Origin: Planctomycetota bacterium
GTDB lineage: Bacteria; Planctomycetota; PUPC01; JACPCR01
DNA length: 51,918 nt
Direction of reading: 5' to 3'
Assembly: GCA_030740295.1 (NCBI GenBank)
Contig: JASLXP010001033.1
Coordinates: 1-51,918, forward strand
This document shows, piece after piece, positions 33,049 through 41,913 of the stretch; position 1 is the stretch's first letter, and the number at the start of each line of letters is the position of its first letter. The notes beneath the pieces are model-generated. The model ran no database searches. It had not been told where the DNA came from and was given only the letters and a program-made list of their open reading frames with translations. The position numbers were made by a program, and so were the translations under genes.

Positions 33049-34146
33049 TTGTCGAAATACAGTGTGGCTCAAGTCGGCGTGGGTCATCGAGGGAAGATTC
33101 ACGCGAACGCTTTTCTTCAACTTTCCGATCGCTTCCAACTGGTGGGGCTTTGCGATCTCCTCCCTGATAAGCTCGAGGAATATGTCACCGACAAAGATTT
33201 GTCTGGCGACATCTGCTACGACAGTGCTGAAAAGATGCTGGCGGAGACCAGGCCGGACGTCTTCTGCTTCTGCACGCTGCCTGAGACTCGTCTGGAGCTG
33301 GTGGAACTGGCAGCGAAGTATCATGTGAAGGGGCTGGCTTTTGAAAAGCCCATGGCAACTTCGATCTCAGAAGCTCACGCCATCCGCGAAATCTGCAGAG
33401 AGCACGGAATAAAGACAGTCGTCTCTCACCAGCACAAATATCTAACCTCCCACAGGCGAATGAAGCAGACTGTGGACGATGGTGAAATTGGTGAGGTGGA
33501 CCGAATCGAAGCGACTTGCCGCGCCCATCTGTCGCAACTGGGCACCCATTACATCGACTACATCATCTGGGCTAACGGCGGCCATAAGGCCAGGTGGGTC
33601 ATCGGCCACGTGCATGGCCCCAAAAACCTCGAGGACAGCCACCCCTCTCCCGACTACATGTTCGGTCACCTGCTTTTTGAAAACGGCATCCGCGCAACCC
33701 TTGAATGCGGCTATCTTTCACCGATGCACATGCCGAAACAGGCTTTCTGGGTGGACAATCGGCTGACGATGTATGGGACGCACGGATACGCCTGGGCTGA
33801 TACGGATGGCCGCTTTGCCGCGGTGACCCGAACATCGAATGGTGAAGTAATCTCTGAAAACGGTCCCGGTTACGATCCGGATAAGCCCGGCAGCGGCTGG
33901 AGTACGCAGCAGAGCACAACCCTCCAACCGGCCTACCTCCGGGAGCTTGCCGACTGGCTGGATGACGACTCTCAGGTACACCCCTGCAATGTTGATCTTG
34001 CCTATCATGGCTATGAAATCCTTGAAGGTGTGTGCATCAGCGCGCTGGAAAAACGGCGCGTGGATCTTCCTTTGGATCCGTCTCAGTTCGGAGACATCAA
34101 CGAGAGGATGAGAAATGAACTGCCGGAGGTCGAGATTACAGGCTGA
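33049..34146 (+). CDS. Gfo/Idh/MocA family oxidoreductase
   Basis: This 365-residue NAD(P)-dependent oxidoreductase begins almost directly with the Rossmann fold (VAQVGVGHRGKIHANAF) and has the family's EKP motif (GLAFEKPMA), so catalysis by the usual Lys is expected. The histidine-rich segment VVSHQHKYL follows. The TTG start is chosen because AGGAG lies eight bases upstream. It faces away from the heparinase gene and begins the plus-strand block of carbohydrate genes. It differs from the other Gfo/Idh copy at 25734, which lacks EKP. Confidence 0.9.
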   Translation: MSKYSVAQVGVGHRGKIHANAFLQLSDRFQLVGLCDLLPDKLEEYVTDKDLSGDICYDSAEKMLAETRPDVFCFCTLPETRLELVELAAKYHVKGLAFEKPMATSISEAHAIREICREHGIKTVVSHQHKYLTSHRRMKQTVDDGEIGEVDRIEATCRAHLSQLGTHYIDYIIWANGGHKARWVIGHVHGPKNLEDSHPSPDYMFGHLLFENGIRATLECGYLSPMHMPKQAFWVDNRLTMYGTHGYAWADTDGRFAAVTRTSNGEVISENGPGYDPDKPGSGWSTQQSTTLQPAYLRELADWLDDDSQVHPCNVDLAYHGYEILEGVCISALEKRRVDLPLDPSQFGDINERMRNELPEVEITG

Positions 34147-34290
34147 ATCCTCTTCTCCCTCGTCCTAGCGCAGTCGAACACCGGGACATCGTCTTTCGAC
34201 TGTTCGAGACCGTTCCTGGCTGTTTCAGCCCTCTGACTTATCCTGACCTTTGGGCCGAATGGCCCTTCACCTTCACGATGGCAACAGGTA

Positions 34291-35436
34291 ATGAGCAAGC
34301 AAGCTCGCAATGCCCTGATGGTTTTCGCTCTGTTTCTTGTGCCGCCGCTCGTCGTCGCTGAGGAGCGCATCAATCCGGTCGACGGGGCCGTGATGGTCAG
34401 GGTTCCTGCTGGTGAGTTCGTTATGGGGAAAAAGGGATCGGAGTCCCACTTCCGGGATGAACGGTATTCGCACAAGGTTCAGTTGTCTGAATTCTGGATA
34501 TACATGCACGAAGTCACGAACGCACAGTGGCTGAAGTTCATTGATGCGACGGGATACGCTCACCGGGCATCCCTGGATATCCATGGCCTCGATGAGGCGG
34601 ATCACCCGGTCGTTGCGGTTTCATGGCAAGACGCGGCTGCCTACTGCAAGTGGGCAAAGATGTCCCTGCCGACCGAAACCCAATGGGAATATGCTGCCCG
34701 GGGGCCGAAGGCGAATGTGTGGCCTTGGGGGGACAAATTTGATCCCGGAAAAGTCTCGTGGGCTCTGGGTATGAAACGGCCCGGCACATCACCGGTCGGA
34801 AGGCATCCTGAAGGGGCAAGCTGGTGCGGGTCCCTGGACATGGCCGGCAATGCATGGGAGTGGTGTCTGGACTGGTACATCTACGGTTATCCCTCTTCAC
34901 CCGACAACAGAGATCCCGTTCAACTGACCAAGCCCGGATCGAGCAGGGAGCGCAAGATACTCAGAGGAGGCGGTTGGATTCAGGTCGGGGGATGGCAGGG
35001 CAAGAACGGCTATCAGTTGCGGGGCAGTTACCGCTATGGAGCGGCACTGTGGAAACATCGCTCGATCTACAATGGATTTCGATGCGCATCGGGTGACATT
35101 TCCCGTTTGGACGCTGCCGGGAAACTCGAAAGCCGGGCCGCCCCGCGCAAGACCGGACCCTCCTATTACACACAAGAGGAGATCCGGAGCATACGTGCCA
35201 ACATCAAGAAATATCCCTGGGCTGCTGACCAGATGAAGGTCTCAGGACATGTTTCATACCTTAGCCCCGGTCTGTCAGATGATCTTGCGTGGTCCCGGCT
35301 GACTTCTCAGGACGTTCCCAGAGCTTATAAGGCCAAATACTGGCCGGTCTGTCCGTTGTGCAAGAAACCGGGAACAAAGTTCTTTGGCATCGTATACAAG
35401 GTTGATGGGGCAAGAAATACGAAGCATGGAAGATGA
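34291..35436 (+). CDS. SUMF1-domain protein fused to heparinase N-terminal segment (5' part of split gene)
   Basis: A signal peptide (about 1-23) is followed by a SUMF1/FGE-sulfatase domain (about 30-268) with EVTNAQW, PVVAVSW, LPTETQWEYAARG and GFRCA. The cysteine pair needed for formylglycine-generating activity is absent: the GGGWIQVGG stretch has none. It is therefore probably a binding or structural module. After residue 285 the sequence (SYYTQEEIRSIRANIKKYPWA, then CPLC at 354-357) matches the usual N-terminus of secreted heparinase-like proteins. The frame ends at TGA 35434-35436, while the matching continuation lies in the next frame. It is probably the 5' half of one gene broken at the G run 35407-35410. 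Confidence 0.85.
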   Translation: MSKQARNALMVFALFLVPPLVVAEERINPVDGAVMVRVPAGEFVMGKKGSESHFRDERYSHKVQLSEFWIYMHEVTNAQWLKFIDATGYAHRASLDIHGLDEADHPVVAVSWQDAAAYCKWAKMSLPTETQWEYAARGPKANVWPWGDKFDPGKVSWALGMKRPGTSPVGRHPEGASWCGSLDMAGNAWEWCLDWYIYGYPSSPDNRDPVQLTKPGSSRERKILRGGGWIQVGGWQGKNGYQLRGSYRYGAALWKHRSIYNGFRCASGDISRLDAAGKLESRAAPRKTGPSYYTQEEIRSIRANIKKYPWAADQMKVSGHVSYLSPGLSDDLAWSRLTSQDVPRAYKAKYWPVCPLCKKPGTKFFGIVYKVDGARNTKHGR

Positions 35437-38288
35437 AATGTGGTGGATGCGGCGAGCGTTTCCCAAAGAACGACTTTCTCAAGTTCTACAAAAGCGGCCT
35501 GGATGAACTGGGCATCTTTCGGCTCTATCGTGCGAATCGAGAGTTGCTCTTCAATGTCGAACATCCCGACCCCAAAGACCCTCTGCATCTCTTCGCCGTG
35601 GATGACGGGGCCGGTTGGCTCGACGAGGCCGGTCAGCGCTTCTACTGGATTGGGCGGTACAACGACATAAGGATGAATCACTACAGTGCTGGAATGGCCG
35701 GTTACGCCGGAGACTGTCTGAAAAGCCCGAGCACGTCCTATCGCAGACGACTGGCATTGCTGATTTATCGAAAGGCGATGCTATACCCTGAATTTGATTG
35801 GAGGGAGTGCTGGAAACTGGGCATGTTCCATTCAAGTGGCGGCTCGGGAGATGGCAGGGCCATTGGCCGGATCTGGGAGAACTCCGCAGGCCTGAACTCA
35901 TTCGCATACGATCTTGTATACGACCTTATTGGAAAGGACGCGGGGCTCCTGGCAGCCATTCAGGCAAGGATGCCGAAACACCTCGCGCCAAAGACGGGGG
36001 ACGATATTCGGCGATTCATTGAGAAGAACTATATTGGTGAAGTTCTCGACGCCTACTTCGGTTCCTGGCCGGGAATCCGTTCAAATGTGGGCCCGAATCT
36101 CAAAGGACTGATTACCACTGCCATCGTCCTGGATGATCCCGTGCGGACGCCGGCTGCACTCGATCGCGTCTATTCCCAGCAGATGGGCGAAGTCTTCGAA
36201 ACATATATCGACCGTGACGGGGCCGGGTACGAAGGGGCGCCGGGGTATACCTTTGGCTGGAGCCAATCCCTGCATAGCATCGCCAAGACCATTGCGCGGA
36301 CTAAATATAGGAAGTACGGCCTTTACCAGCGTTATCCCATCTGGCGTCGGATGTATCTGACTCCTTATCTGATCACCGCGCTAGATCGATTTACTCCTCA
36401 TGTTGAAGACCATGCCACCTGCGGAAAGCCCGGGATGACTGCTGTCCGCATGAACACTTACCTTGATGCCTTCCAGCGAATGAAAGATCCGATCTTTGCC
36501 CAGATCGCCTATGTGGCCAATGGAAATAAATTCGATGGCATGATCGGTGATCCCACACAGGAAGATCCCGCTTCCATCCAGGAAGAAGTAAAGAAAGTAA
36601 TAGAAAAACACGGGCCAATTGAGCTGCCCAGCACGAATCTGAATGGATATGGAATGGTGATGTTGCGCAGTGGGAAAGGTGACCATCGCCGCGCCGCTTT
36701 TCTCTATTACGGGCGACAGGGCTATGCGGGACATGGACAGTATGACAGCCTGAATATGGGAATCTTTTTTAACGGGATCAATGTCTCACCGGACATGGGA
36801 TATCCCGAATACACGACAGGACATCCCAAGAGCAATCTGTGGACTCGTAACACGATTGCCCACAATTGCGTCATTGTTGATCGAAGCCGCCAGCGCGGGC
36901 TATGGATCGGAAACTGCCTGGGCTTTCACCAGGGACCGGGCCTGGTTTTCGCCGAGGTAGACAGCACTCGGGCATATTTCCCCGGACAGCCCAAATCGAT
37001 GTATCGCCGGACCCTGGCCATGATCGATATCGATGAAGAGAGCTCATACTTTGTCGATGTGTTCAGGATTCGCGGTGGCCGCGAACATGTCTACAGTTTT
37101 CACGGCGCGGACGGGAACCTGAAGGTGACCGGCACCAATCTCGCCAGGCAGGAAACAGGCACATACCTCGGGGCTGATACTGAATATGGGAAGGGAGGGC
37201 GTCAAGGATCCCGCAGCGGCTATCAGTTCCTGCATGATGTTTCCCGATCGGAAAATGTTCCGGGTGGCTTCCTCGCTGACTGGTCGATTCTGGACTACTT
37301 TAAGATTCAGCGGAAACCGGGGCAGGTGCACTTGAGGCTGACCATGCTGAACGACTGCGATGATGTGGCCATCGCAACAGGGCATCCAGCCTGGAGCATG
37401 CCTGCGGGGACAGAATCCAAGAAATACCGTCCCATCCGATACCTTCTGGCTCGACGTCGGCCGAAGGAAAAGAAGAGCGATTTCGTCACGGTCATTGAAC
37501 CATCTCTTGGTAAGAGCAAGCTTCAGCGAATCCAGTTGTTGCCGGCGGCAGACCATGCCGTCATCGTTCGGGTTACAGCAGAGGGAGGCCGCGTCGACAC
37601 ATTCGCATCATCATTGAGTGCAAAAACTGAAGTGAAGACAGAAGACTTTTCTGCCACGGGACGCTGGGCCTTTCTGTCAACAGAGCAAAAGGCACCAGAG
37701 AAAATGTTCCTGATGGGAGGGACCTCTATTCAGGCTGGGAACATGAAGTTTCAACTGGCCTCAGCATCGTTCAGAGGGAAGGTGGATGCATTCGGAAATA
37801 CCCCTGAAGGAGAAGCCTGGTTTACTACCAATGCATCTCTGCCTGTTAAAGGATCTCTCACAGACCATCAGATTCGTTTCAACACTTCGACTCAGTACAA
37901 GGATGTCTTTGGTCCCCGGGATACCTGGTTCGAGATCAGGAATGTTCAGCGAACACCGGACGGCCAATCTCGTGTTGCCCTCGGCGATTTCAGACTGACG
38001 ACCGGTTACAAGGATGCGAAGAACCACAAGCTTGGTCTTCGCACTCTCTTCAACGTTGGTGATTCCTTCGAGATCCCATCGTGCGTGCAGTTCCAGAGGA
38101 CCGAGGGAGGATGGCGGCTGCACAGCACAAGCGATGTTTCGATGGTGTTGTCTGAGACGACGAGTTTCCTCTGCCGTGTCGGTTCCGGTGAGTGGCAAGA
38201 ATTGTCCGGTATCATGAAAGAGGGAGCCATCCCGTGCAGCCGGCTTCCAAATGGCAATTTAGATTTGAGATCAAATTTGAAGGAGTAA
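35433..38288 (+). CDS. Heparinase II/III-like protein (3' part of split gene)
   Basis: This 951-codon frame begins with ATG overlapping the previous TGA (ATGA). It opens with KCGGCGERFPKNDF, the second half of a zinc-ribbon-like CxxC pair whose first half (CPLC) is in the upstream frame. An (alpha/alpha) toroid (about 60-370) follows, then a heparinase-type beta domain starting near 420 (YYGRQGYAGHGQYDSLNMGIFF). The long beta-rich C-terminus is typical of polysaccharide lyases. It has no signal peptide of its own; export would need the upstream signal. A -1 shift at the G run joins both parts into one protein of about 1,330 residues. Separate translation by ATGA coupling is the alternative. 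Confidence 0.87.
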   Translation: MKCGGCGERFPKNDFLKFYKSGLDELGIFRLYRANRELLFNVEHPDPKDPLHLFAVDDGAGWLDEAGQRFYWIGRYNDIRMNHYSAGMAGYAGDCLKSPSTSYRRRLALLIYRKAMLYPEFDWRECWKLGMFHSSGGSGDGRAIGRIWENSAGLNSFAYDLVYDLIGKDAGLLAAIQARMPKHLAPKTGDDIRRFIEKNYIGEVLDAYFGSWPGIRSNVGPNLKGLITTAIVLDDPVRTPAALDRVYSQQMGEVFETYIDRDGAGYEGAPGYTFGWSQSLHSIAKTIARTKYRKYGLYQRYPIWRRMYLTPYLITALDRFTPHVEDHATCGKPGMTAVRMNTYLDAFQRMKDPIFAQIAYVANGNKFDGMIGDPTQEDPASIQEEVKKVIEKHGPIELPSTNLNGYGMVMLRSGKGDHRRAAFLYYGRQGYAGHGQYDSLNMGIFFNGINVSPDMGYPEYTTGHPKSNLWTRNTIAHNCVIVDRSRQRGLWIGNCLGFHQGPGLVFAEVDSTRAYFPGQPKSMYRRTLAMIDIDEESSYFVDVFRIRGGREHVYSFHGADGNLKVTGTNLARQETGTYLGADTEYGKGGRQGSRSGYQFLHDVSRSENVPGGFLADWSILDYFKIQRKPGQVHLRLTMLNDCDDVAIATGHPAWSMPAGTESKKYRPIRYLLARRRPKEKKSDFVTVIEPSLGKSKLQRIQLLPAADHAVIVRVTAEGGRVDTFASSLSAKTEVKTEDFSATGRWAFLSTEQKAPEKMFLMGGTSIQAGNMKFQLASASFRGKVDAFGNTPEGEAWFTTNASLPVKGSLTDHQIRFNTSTQYKDVFGPRDTWFEIRNVQRTPDGQSRVALGDFRLTTGYKDAKNHKLGLRTLFNVGDSFEIPSCVQFQRTEGGWRLHSTSDVSMVLSETTSFLCRVGSGEWQELSGIMKEGAIPCSRLPNGNLDLRSNLKE

Positions 38289-38421
38289 AGAACGCAGAAG
38301 AACGCTTCCAATTGTGTTGGCGCGTGGCCCCGGCATGAAATTTCTCGCGCCACGCTAAACCGGCCGAACAAGTACTTCGGACCGGATCTGTTCAGCTTTC
38401 AGCTTTACCAGGAGGACATAA

Positions 38422-39144
38422 ATGTCATCAGTCAGAGCTACAGTCTGGAACGAGTTCCGTCACGAGAAGAAAGTCGAGGCAATTGCAGAAATCTATCCTG
38501 AAGGCATTCATGCGGTTATCGCAGGCGCCCTCAGGGAGGCAGGTCTGGAGGCCCGGACTGCAACCCTGGATGAGCCCGAGCATGGGCTGACGGAAAAGGT
38601 CTTGGATGATACCGACGTCCTTATCTGGTGGGGGCATGCAGCGCATGGGGAAGTCAGCGATGAGATAGTCGAGCGCGTGTATGGAAGGGTCATGGCAGGC
38701 ATGGGCCTGATCTGCCTTCATTCGGCTCACTTCTCCAAAATATTCAAGAAATGTATGGGCACTACCTGTGACCTGAAGTGGCGCGAAGCGGGTGAAAAGG
38801 AGCGGCTGTGGGTCATTTCCCACGGCCACCCAATCGTGGATGGGATTCCGGAATACTTTGAGATCGCGCACGCCGAAATGTATGGCGAATGCTTCGATAT
38901 TCCGGAACCGGATGAGCTGGTGTTCATCAGTTGGTTCGCCGGCGGCGAAGTATTTCGAAGTGGTTGCTGCTTCCATCGCGGCAAAGGCCGAATATTCTAC
39001 TTTCGTCCGGGCCATGAGACCTACCCTATCTATCACCAGTCAGAGGTCAGGAAGATCATTACCAACGCGGCCAAATGGGCGGCTCAAGGGAACGGCCCGG
39101 CACCGGTCTTTGGAAACCGTCAGCCCCTGGAAGATCTGGAGTAG
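38422..39144 (+). CDS. ThuA-like domain protein
   Basis: This 240-residue protein belongs to the ThuA (trehalose utilisation) family of class I glutamine-amidotransferase-like folds. It shows [28 protein letters not shown] and [16 protein letters not shown]. The function of ThuA is not well defined; it is linked to oxidation or utilisation of disaccharides and often neighbours Gfo/Idh oxidoreductases, as here. No signal peptide is present. A strong AGGAGG (38410-38415) lies seven bases before the ATG. The stop is TAG. Confidence 0.92.
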   Translation: MSSVRATVWNEFRHEKKVEAIAEIYPEGIHAVIAGALREAGLEARTATLDEPEHGLTEKVLDDTDVLIWWGHAAHGEVSDEIVERVYGRVMAGMGLICLHSAHFSKIFKKCMGTTCDLKWREAGEKERLWVISHGHPIVDGIPEYFEIAHAEMYGECFDIPEPDELVFISWFAGGEVFRSGCCFHRGKGRIFYFRPGHETYPIYHQSEVRKIITNAAKWAAQGNGPAPVFGNRQPLEDLE

Positions 39145-39190
39145 TTCAAGCCCGTGCCATTTCAATTGACTCTGTGGGTCCGGAGACACT

Positions 39191-40582
39191 ATGACCATGT
39201 ACTTGCCACTGATCGTAATGATGGCATCGTCATCCAACAGCATAGCTGAGTTAAAGGTTGCCAAGATCGGCGACACGGTGGTTGACGCCAGCGCTCTGAC
39301 AATCAAAGGGGGCTTTGGACAATCCATCAACGGTCTGTCCTTTCAGCAGGATGCCGTGGCCACCCATGGAGAATACCAATACGTGGGTTACTACGGTGGT
39401 AAGAGGCAAGTGTGCATGGCACGTCGAAAACTGCCGGCAGGAAACTGGCAGATCATTCGCTTCAAAGATTATGAATTCAGGAGCAATGATGCCCACAACA
39501 CGATCTCAATCGGGATCTGCCCCAGGGACGGAACCATTCATCTGGCGTTTGACCACCATGGTCACCCGCTTCACTACCGCGTTTCCCAGAGAGGTGCAGC
39601 AACCATGCCCGAAGCGGTAAAGTGGGACGCTTCGCTTTTCGGCCCTGTCGCTTCGGAGCTGGAGAAAGGCAAATCCATCAGGATCACCTATCCCCGTTTC
39701 TGGCAAACACAGGACAGGGGGCTGCAGTTCTGCTATCGGCGCGGAGGATCCGGAAACGGTGACCGCATGCTCGTTGACTATGACCCCAGCAAGGGCGTAT
39801 GGGTTAACACTCGACAGATCGACTCGGGGCGAGGATTGTTCAGAGATGCAATGGGCAAGAGCACCAGCAGGTGTTCATACCCCAATGGTTACGACTACGG
39901 CCCCCTTGGCAGACTGCACGCCACGTGGGTGTGGCGGGAACACAGTCAGGGAGCAAACCACGATCTTGTCTATGCCTACAGCGAAGACCTGGGGAAGACC
40001 TGGCTTAATAACGCGGGTAAAGAGCTCGAGGGGCCGCCCGGCGTCAGTTCCCCCGGCGTCACCGTCGTCCACATTCCTCGGAATCTCGGTCTGATGAACA
40101 CCCACAGCCAGGCCGTCGACTCACATGGCCGCATTCATGTTGTGATGTGGCACTGCAGCCTTGAATCTCTGGTCGCGGCTAACAGCAAACCGGGTGAGCA
40201 CCGCTGGGGCCCGCCTGCGGCTCGCCGCTATCATCATTACTGGCGAGACGAGAACGGTAAGTGGGAGCACACAGAGCTTCCCGGAGTTGCAGGCAACCGG
40301 CCGAAAATATTCACTGACAGGAAAGACAACGTCTATATGATTTTCCGGAATGCTGATCTGTTTCTCCATTCAGGGGATCTTGTCATTGCTGCCGCCTCTG
40401 CCATCTCAAAGTGGACCGACTGGAAGCTGATCCATACGGAGAAAGGGCCATTTGTTAATGAGATGCTCTATGATCCATATCGATGGAAGACGAACGGAAT
40501 ACTCTCCGTGATGGTACAGGGGGCACCTGAGAAAGCCCATGATGCGACCTCTCTGCGCATCCTGGACTTCGCCACCAGATGA
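39191..40582 (+). CDS. BNR_4 repeat protein, possible polysaccharide lyase
   Basis: This 463-residue seven-bladed-propeller protein belongs to the BNR_4 family, which includes ulvan lyases of families PL24 and PL25. The segment GTIHLAFDHHGHPLHYRVS (about residues 115-135) resembles the His-rich active-site blade of those lyases, and further Tyr/His clusters (YPNGYDYGPLG, NTHSQAVDSHG) follow. Ulvan or another uronate-containing sulfated glycan is thus a possible substrate, which fits the sulfatase and heparinases nearby. The first 20 residues form a weak signal peptide. GGAG precedes the ATG by five bases. Activity is not proven by sequence alone. Confidence 0.82.
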   Translation: MTMYLPLIVMMASSSNSIAELKVAKIGDTVVDASALTIKGGFGQSINGLSFQQDAVATHGEYQYVGYYGGKRQVCMARRKLPAGNWQIIRFKDYEFRSNDAHNTISIGICPRDGTIHLAFDHHGHPLHYRVSQRGAATMPEAVKWDASLFGPVASELEKGKSIRITYPRFWQTQDRGLQFCYRRGGSGNGDRMLVDYDPSKGVWVNTRQIDSGRGLFRDAMGKSTSRCSYPNGYDYGPLGRLHATWVWREHSQGANHDLVYAYSEDLGKTWLNNAGKELEGPPGVSSPGVTVVHIPRNLGLMNTHSQAVDSHGRIHVVMWHCSLESLVAANSKPGEHRWGPPAARRYHHYWRDENGKWEHTELPGVAGNRPKIFTDRKDNVYMIFRNADLFLHSGDLVIAAASAISKWTDWKLIHTEKGPFVNEMLYDPYRWKTNGILSVMVQGAPEKAHDATSLRILDFATR

Positions 40583-40663
40583 CATCGGAGTGGATTCTCA
40601 AAGCGAATGAGAATACCGTGATGGAATCCCTGAAAGCACCTCCGTTTTGGACAACTATTAGCC

Positions 40664-41719
40664 ATGGAATCCATCGATCTTCGAAAGCTGAGCTCATCTG
40701 AAGAAGTCTACCTCTGCAGAGATGAAGGGTATTTCCCCGTTCTGGTTAATCCTGAAGGTGAGAAGATTGTTGCCGTCGTCAGAGGCGGGGCGGGACATGT
40801 CGGGATCACTGGAAACCTGAAGTCGGTCATCTCGAATGATGGTGGGGAAACCTGGGAGCAGCCGATTATGATCGTGGACAGCGAAGTCGACGATCGTAAT
40901 CCAGCCGTCGGAATCGCTCCTGACGGGTCGATTGTGCTCTGCTATCACACACAGGCATCTTACGATGAGCAGGGCAACTTCAACGGAAGGATGGGCCTGG
41001 TACGAATGATGGTTACAGATTCGATGGACGGACGGGAGTGGGCAGAGCCCTGGTCCCTGGGGATCGATGCCCATGACAAGCATTCCCCCTTTGGCCGAAT
41101 CGTGACGCTGCCTGACGGCACCATGCTTCAGCCGCTCTACGGAGATGGCATTGGCGACGACCAGCGAGGCCTGAATCATTCCTACCTCGTTCGATCCAGA
41201 GACAATGGGAAGACCTGGGGAGACTCGTCACTCATTGCTCCTAACCAGAATGAGACCGGCCTGGCATTGCTTCCCAATGGCGAGCTGCTGGCGGCCATGC
41301 GAACGCCGGACAGAGGTCAAATGCTGACGGTGAGTCAGAGCTCGGATAGCGGCCATACCTGGAGCGAACCAGTTGAGGTCACGAACGGCAGAGAACATCC
41401 GGCAGACCTGACCGTTCTATCGAACGGTTGGATTCTGATGGTCTTTGGAGTTCGCCACGAGCCCTTCGGCGTGCACGCGCTTGTCAGCCCGGATGGCGGG
41501 AGGAACTGGAAGGACACTCGACTCATCGTCACTGAGGATTTGGGTAACAACGATCTCGGCTATCCCTCGACAGTGAGAATAGGAAGCAGATTGGTGACGG
41601 CTTACTACTGCGCACCCCGCATCTTTGGCGATCCGGAATTCCGAGGCGAAGGAGCGTTTGCGAGGGCGCTCATTTACGACGAAGGTGAACTGATCGATGC
41701 CGTAGAGATTTACTGCTGA
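40664..41719 (+). CDS. Sialidase-fold (BNR/Asp-box) protein
   Basis: This 351-residue protein has four Asp-box motifs: SNDGGETW, SRDNGKTW, SSDSGHTW and SPDGGRNW. These mark the six-bladed sialidase fold. No signal peptide is present, so it may act inside the cell or be a non-sialidase glycosidase of the same fold. No Shine-Dalgarno is obvious. It is in the plus-strand run after the BNR_4 gene, 81 bases away. Substrate cannot be read from the sequence. Confidence 0.85.
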   Translation: MESIDLRKLSSSEEVYLCRDEGYFPVLVNPEGEKIVAVVRGGAGHVGITGNLKSVISNDGGETWEQPIMIVDSEVDDRNPAVGIAPDGSIVLCYHTQASYDEQGNFNGRMGLVRMMVTDSMDGREWAEPWSLGIDAHDKHSPFGRIVTLPDGTMLQPLYGDGIGDDQRGLNHSYLVRSRDNGKTWGDSSLIAPNQNETGLALLPNGELLAAMRTPDRGQMLTVSQSSDSGHTWSEPVEVTNGREHPADLTVLSNGWILMVFGVRHEPFGVHALVSPDGGRNWKDTRLIVTEDLGNNDLGYPSTVRIGSRLVTAYYCAPRIFGDPEFRGEGAFARALIYDEGELIDAVEIYC

Positions 41720-41752
41720 ACTTCTGCGTCATGTGCGTGTACCTTAATTAAG

Positions 41753-41829
41753 TACCACGGATAGCAAAGCCATCCCCCGGGTGGTTTAAAACGGTTTTAA
41801 TCCGTGGGATGGCCTTGCCATCTGTGGTA
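41753..41829. repeat. 77-bp imperfect palindromic element
   Basis: The ends TACCAC and GTGGTA are reverse complements, and the match continues inward (GCCATCCC with GGGATGGC) for about 30 bases with a few mismatches. The centre is AT-rich with GGTTTAAAACGGTTTTAA. It sits between the sialidase-fold gene and the Ldh_2 gene. It looks like a REP/MITE-type dispersed element. The folded RNA could also end or protect the upstream transcript, though no U run follows. Confidence 0.8.
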
Positions 41830-41913
41830 AGAATTCCTCGGTTGCGGCCAACGGCTGCCGTGCGAGTCTAAGGACGGACACATTCTAGCTTTTCATCACT
41901 GGACAATGGGAGA

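Noticed and set aside
38281..38421. Sigma54-type -24/-12 promoter before ThuA
   Set aside because: A TGGCGCG-like element is present, but the GC of the -12 box is not at the required spacing.
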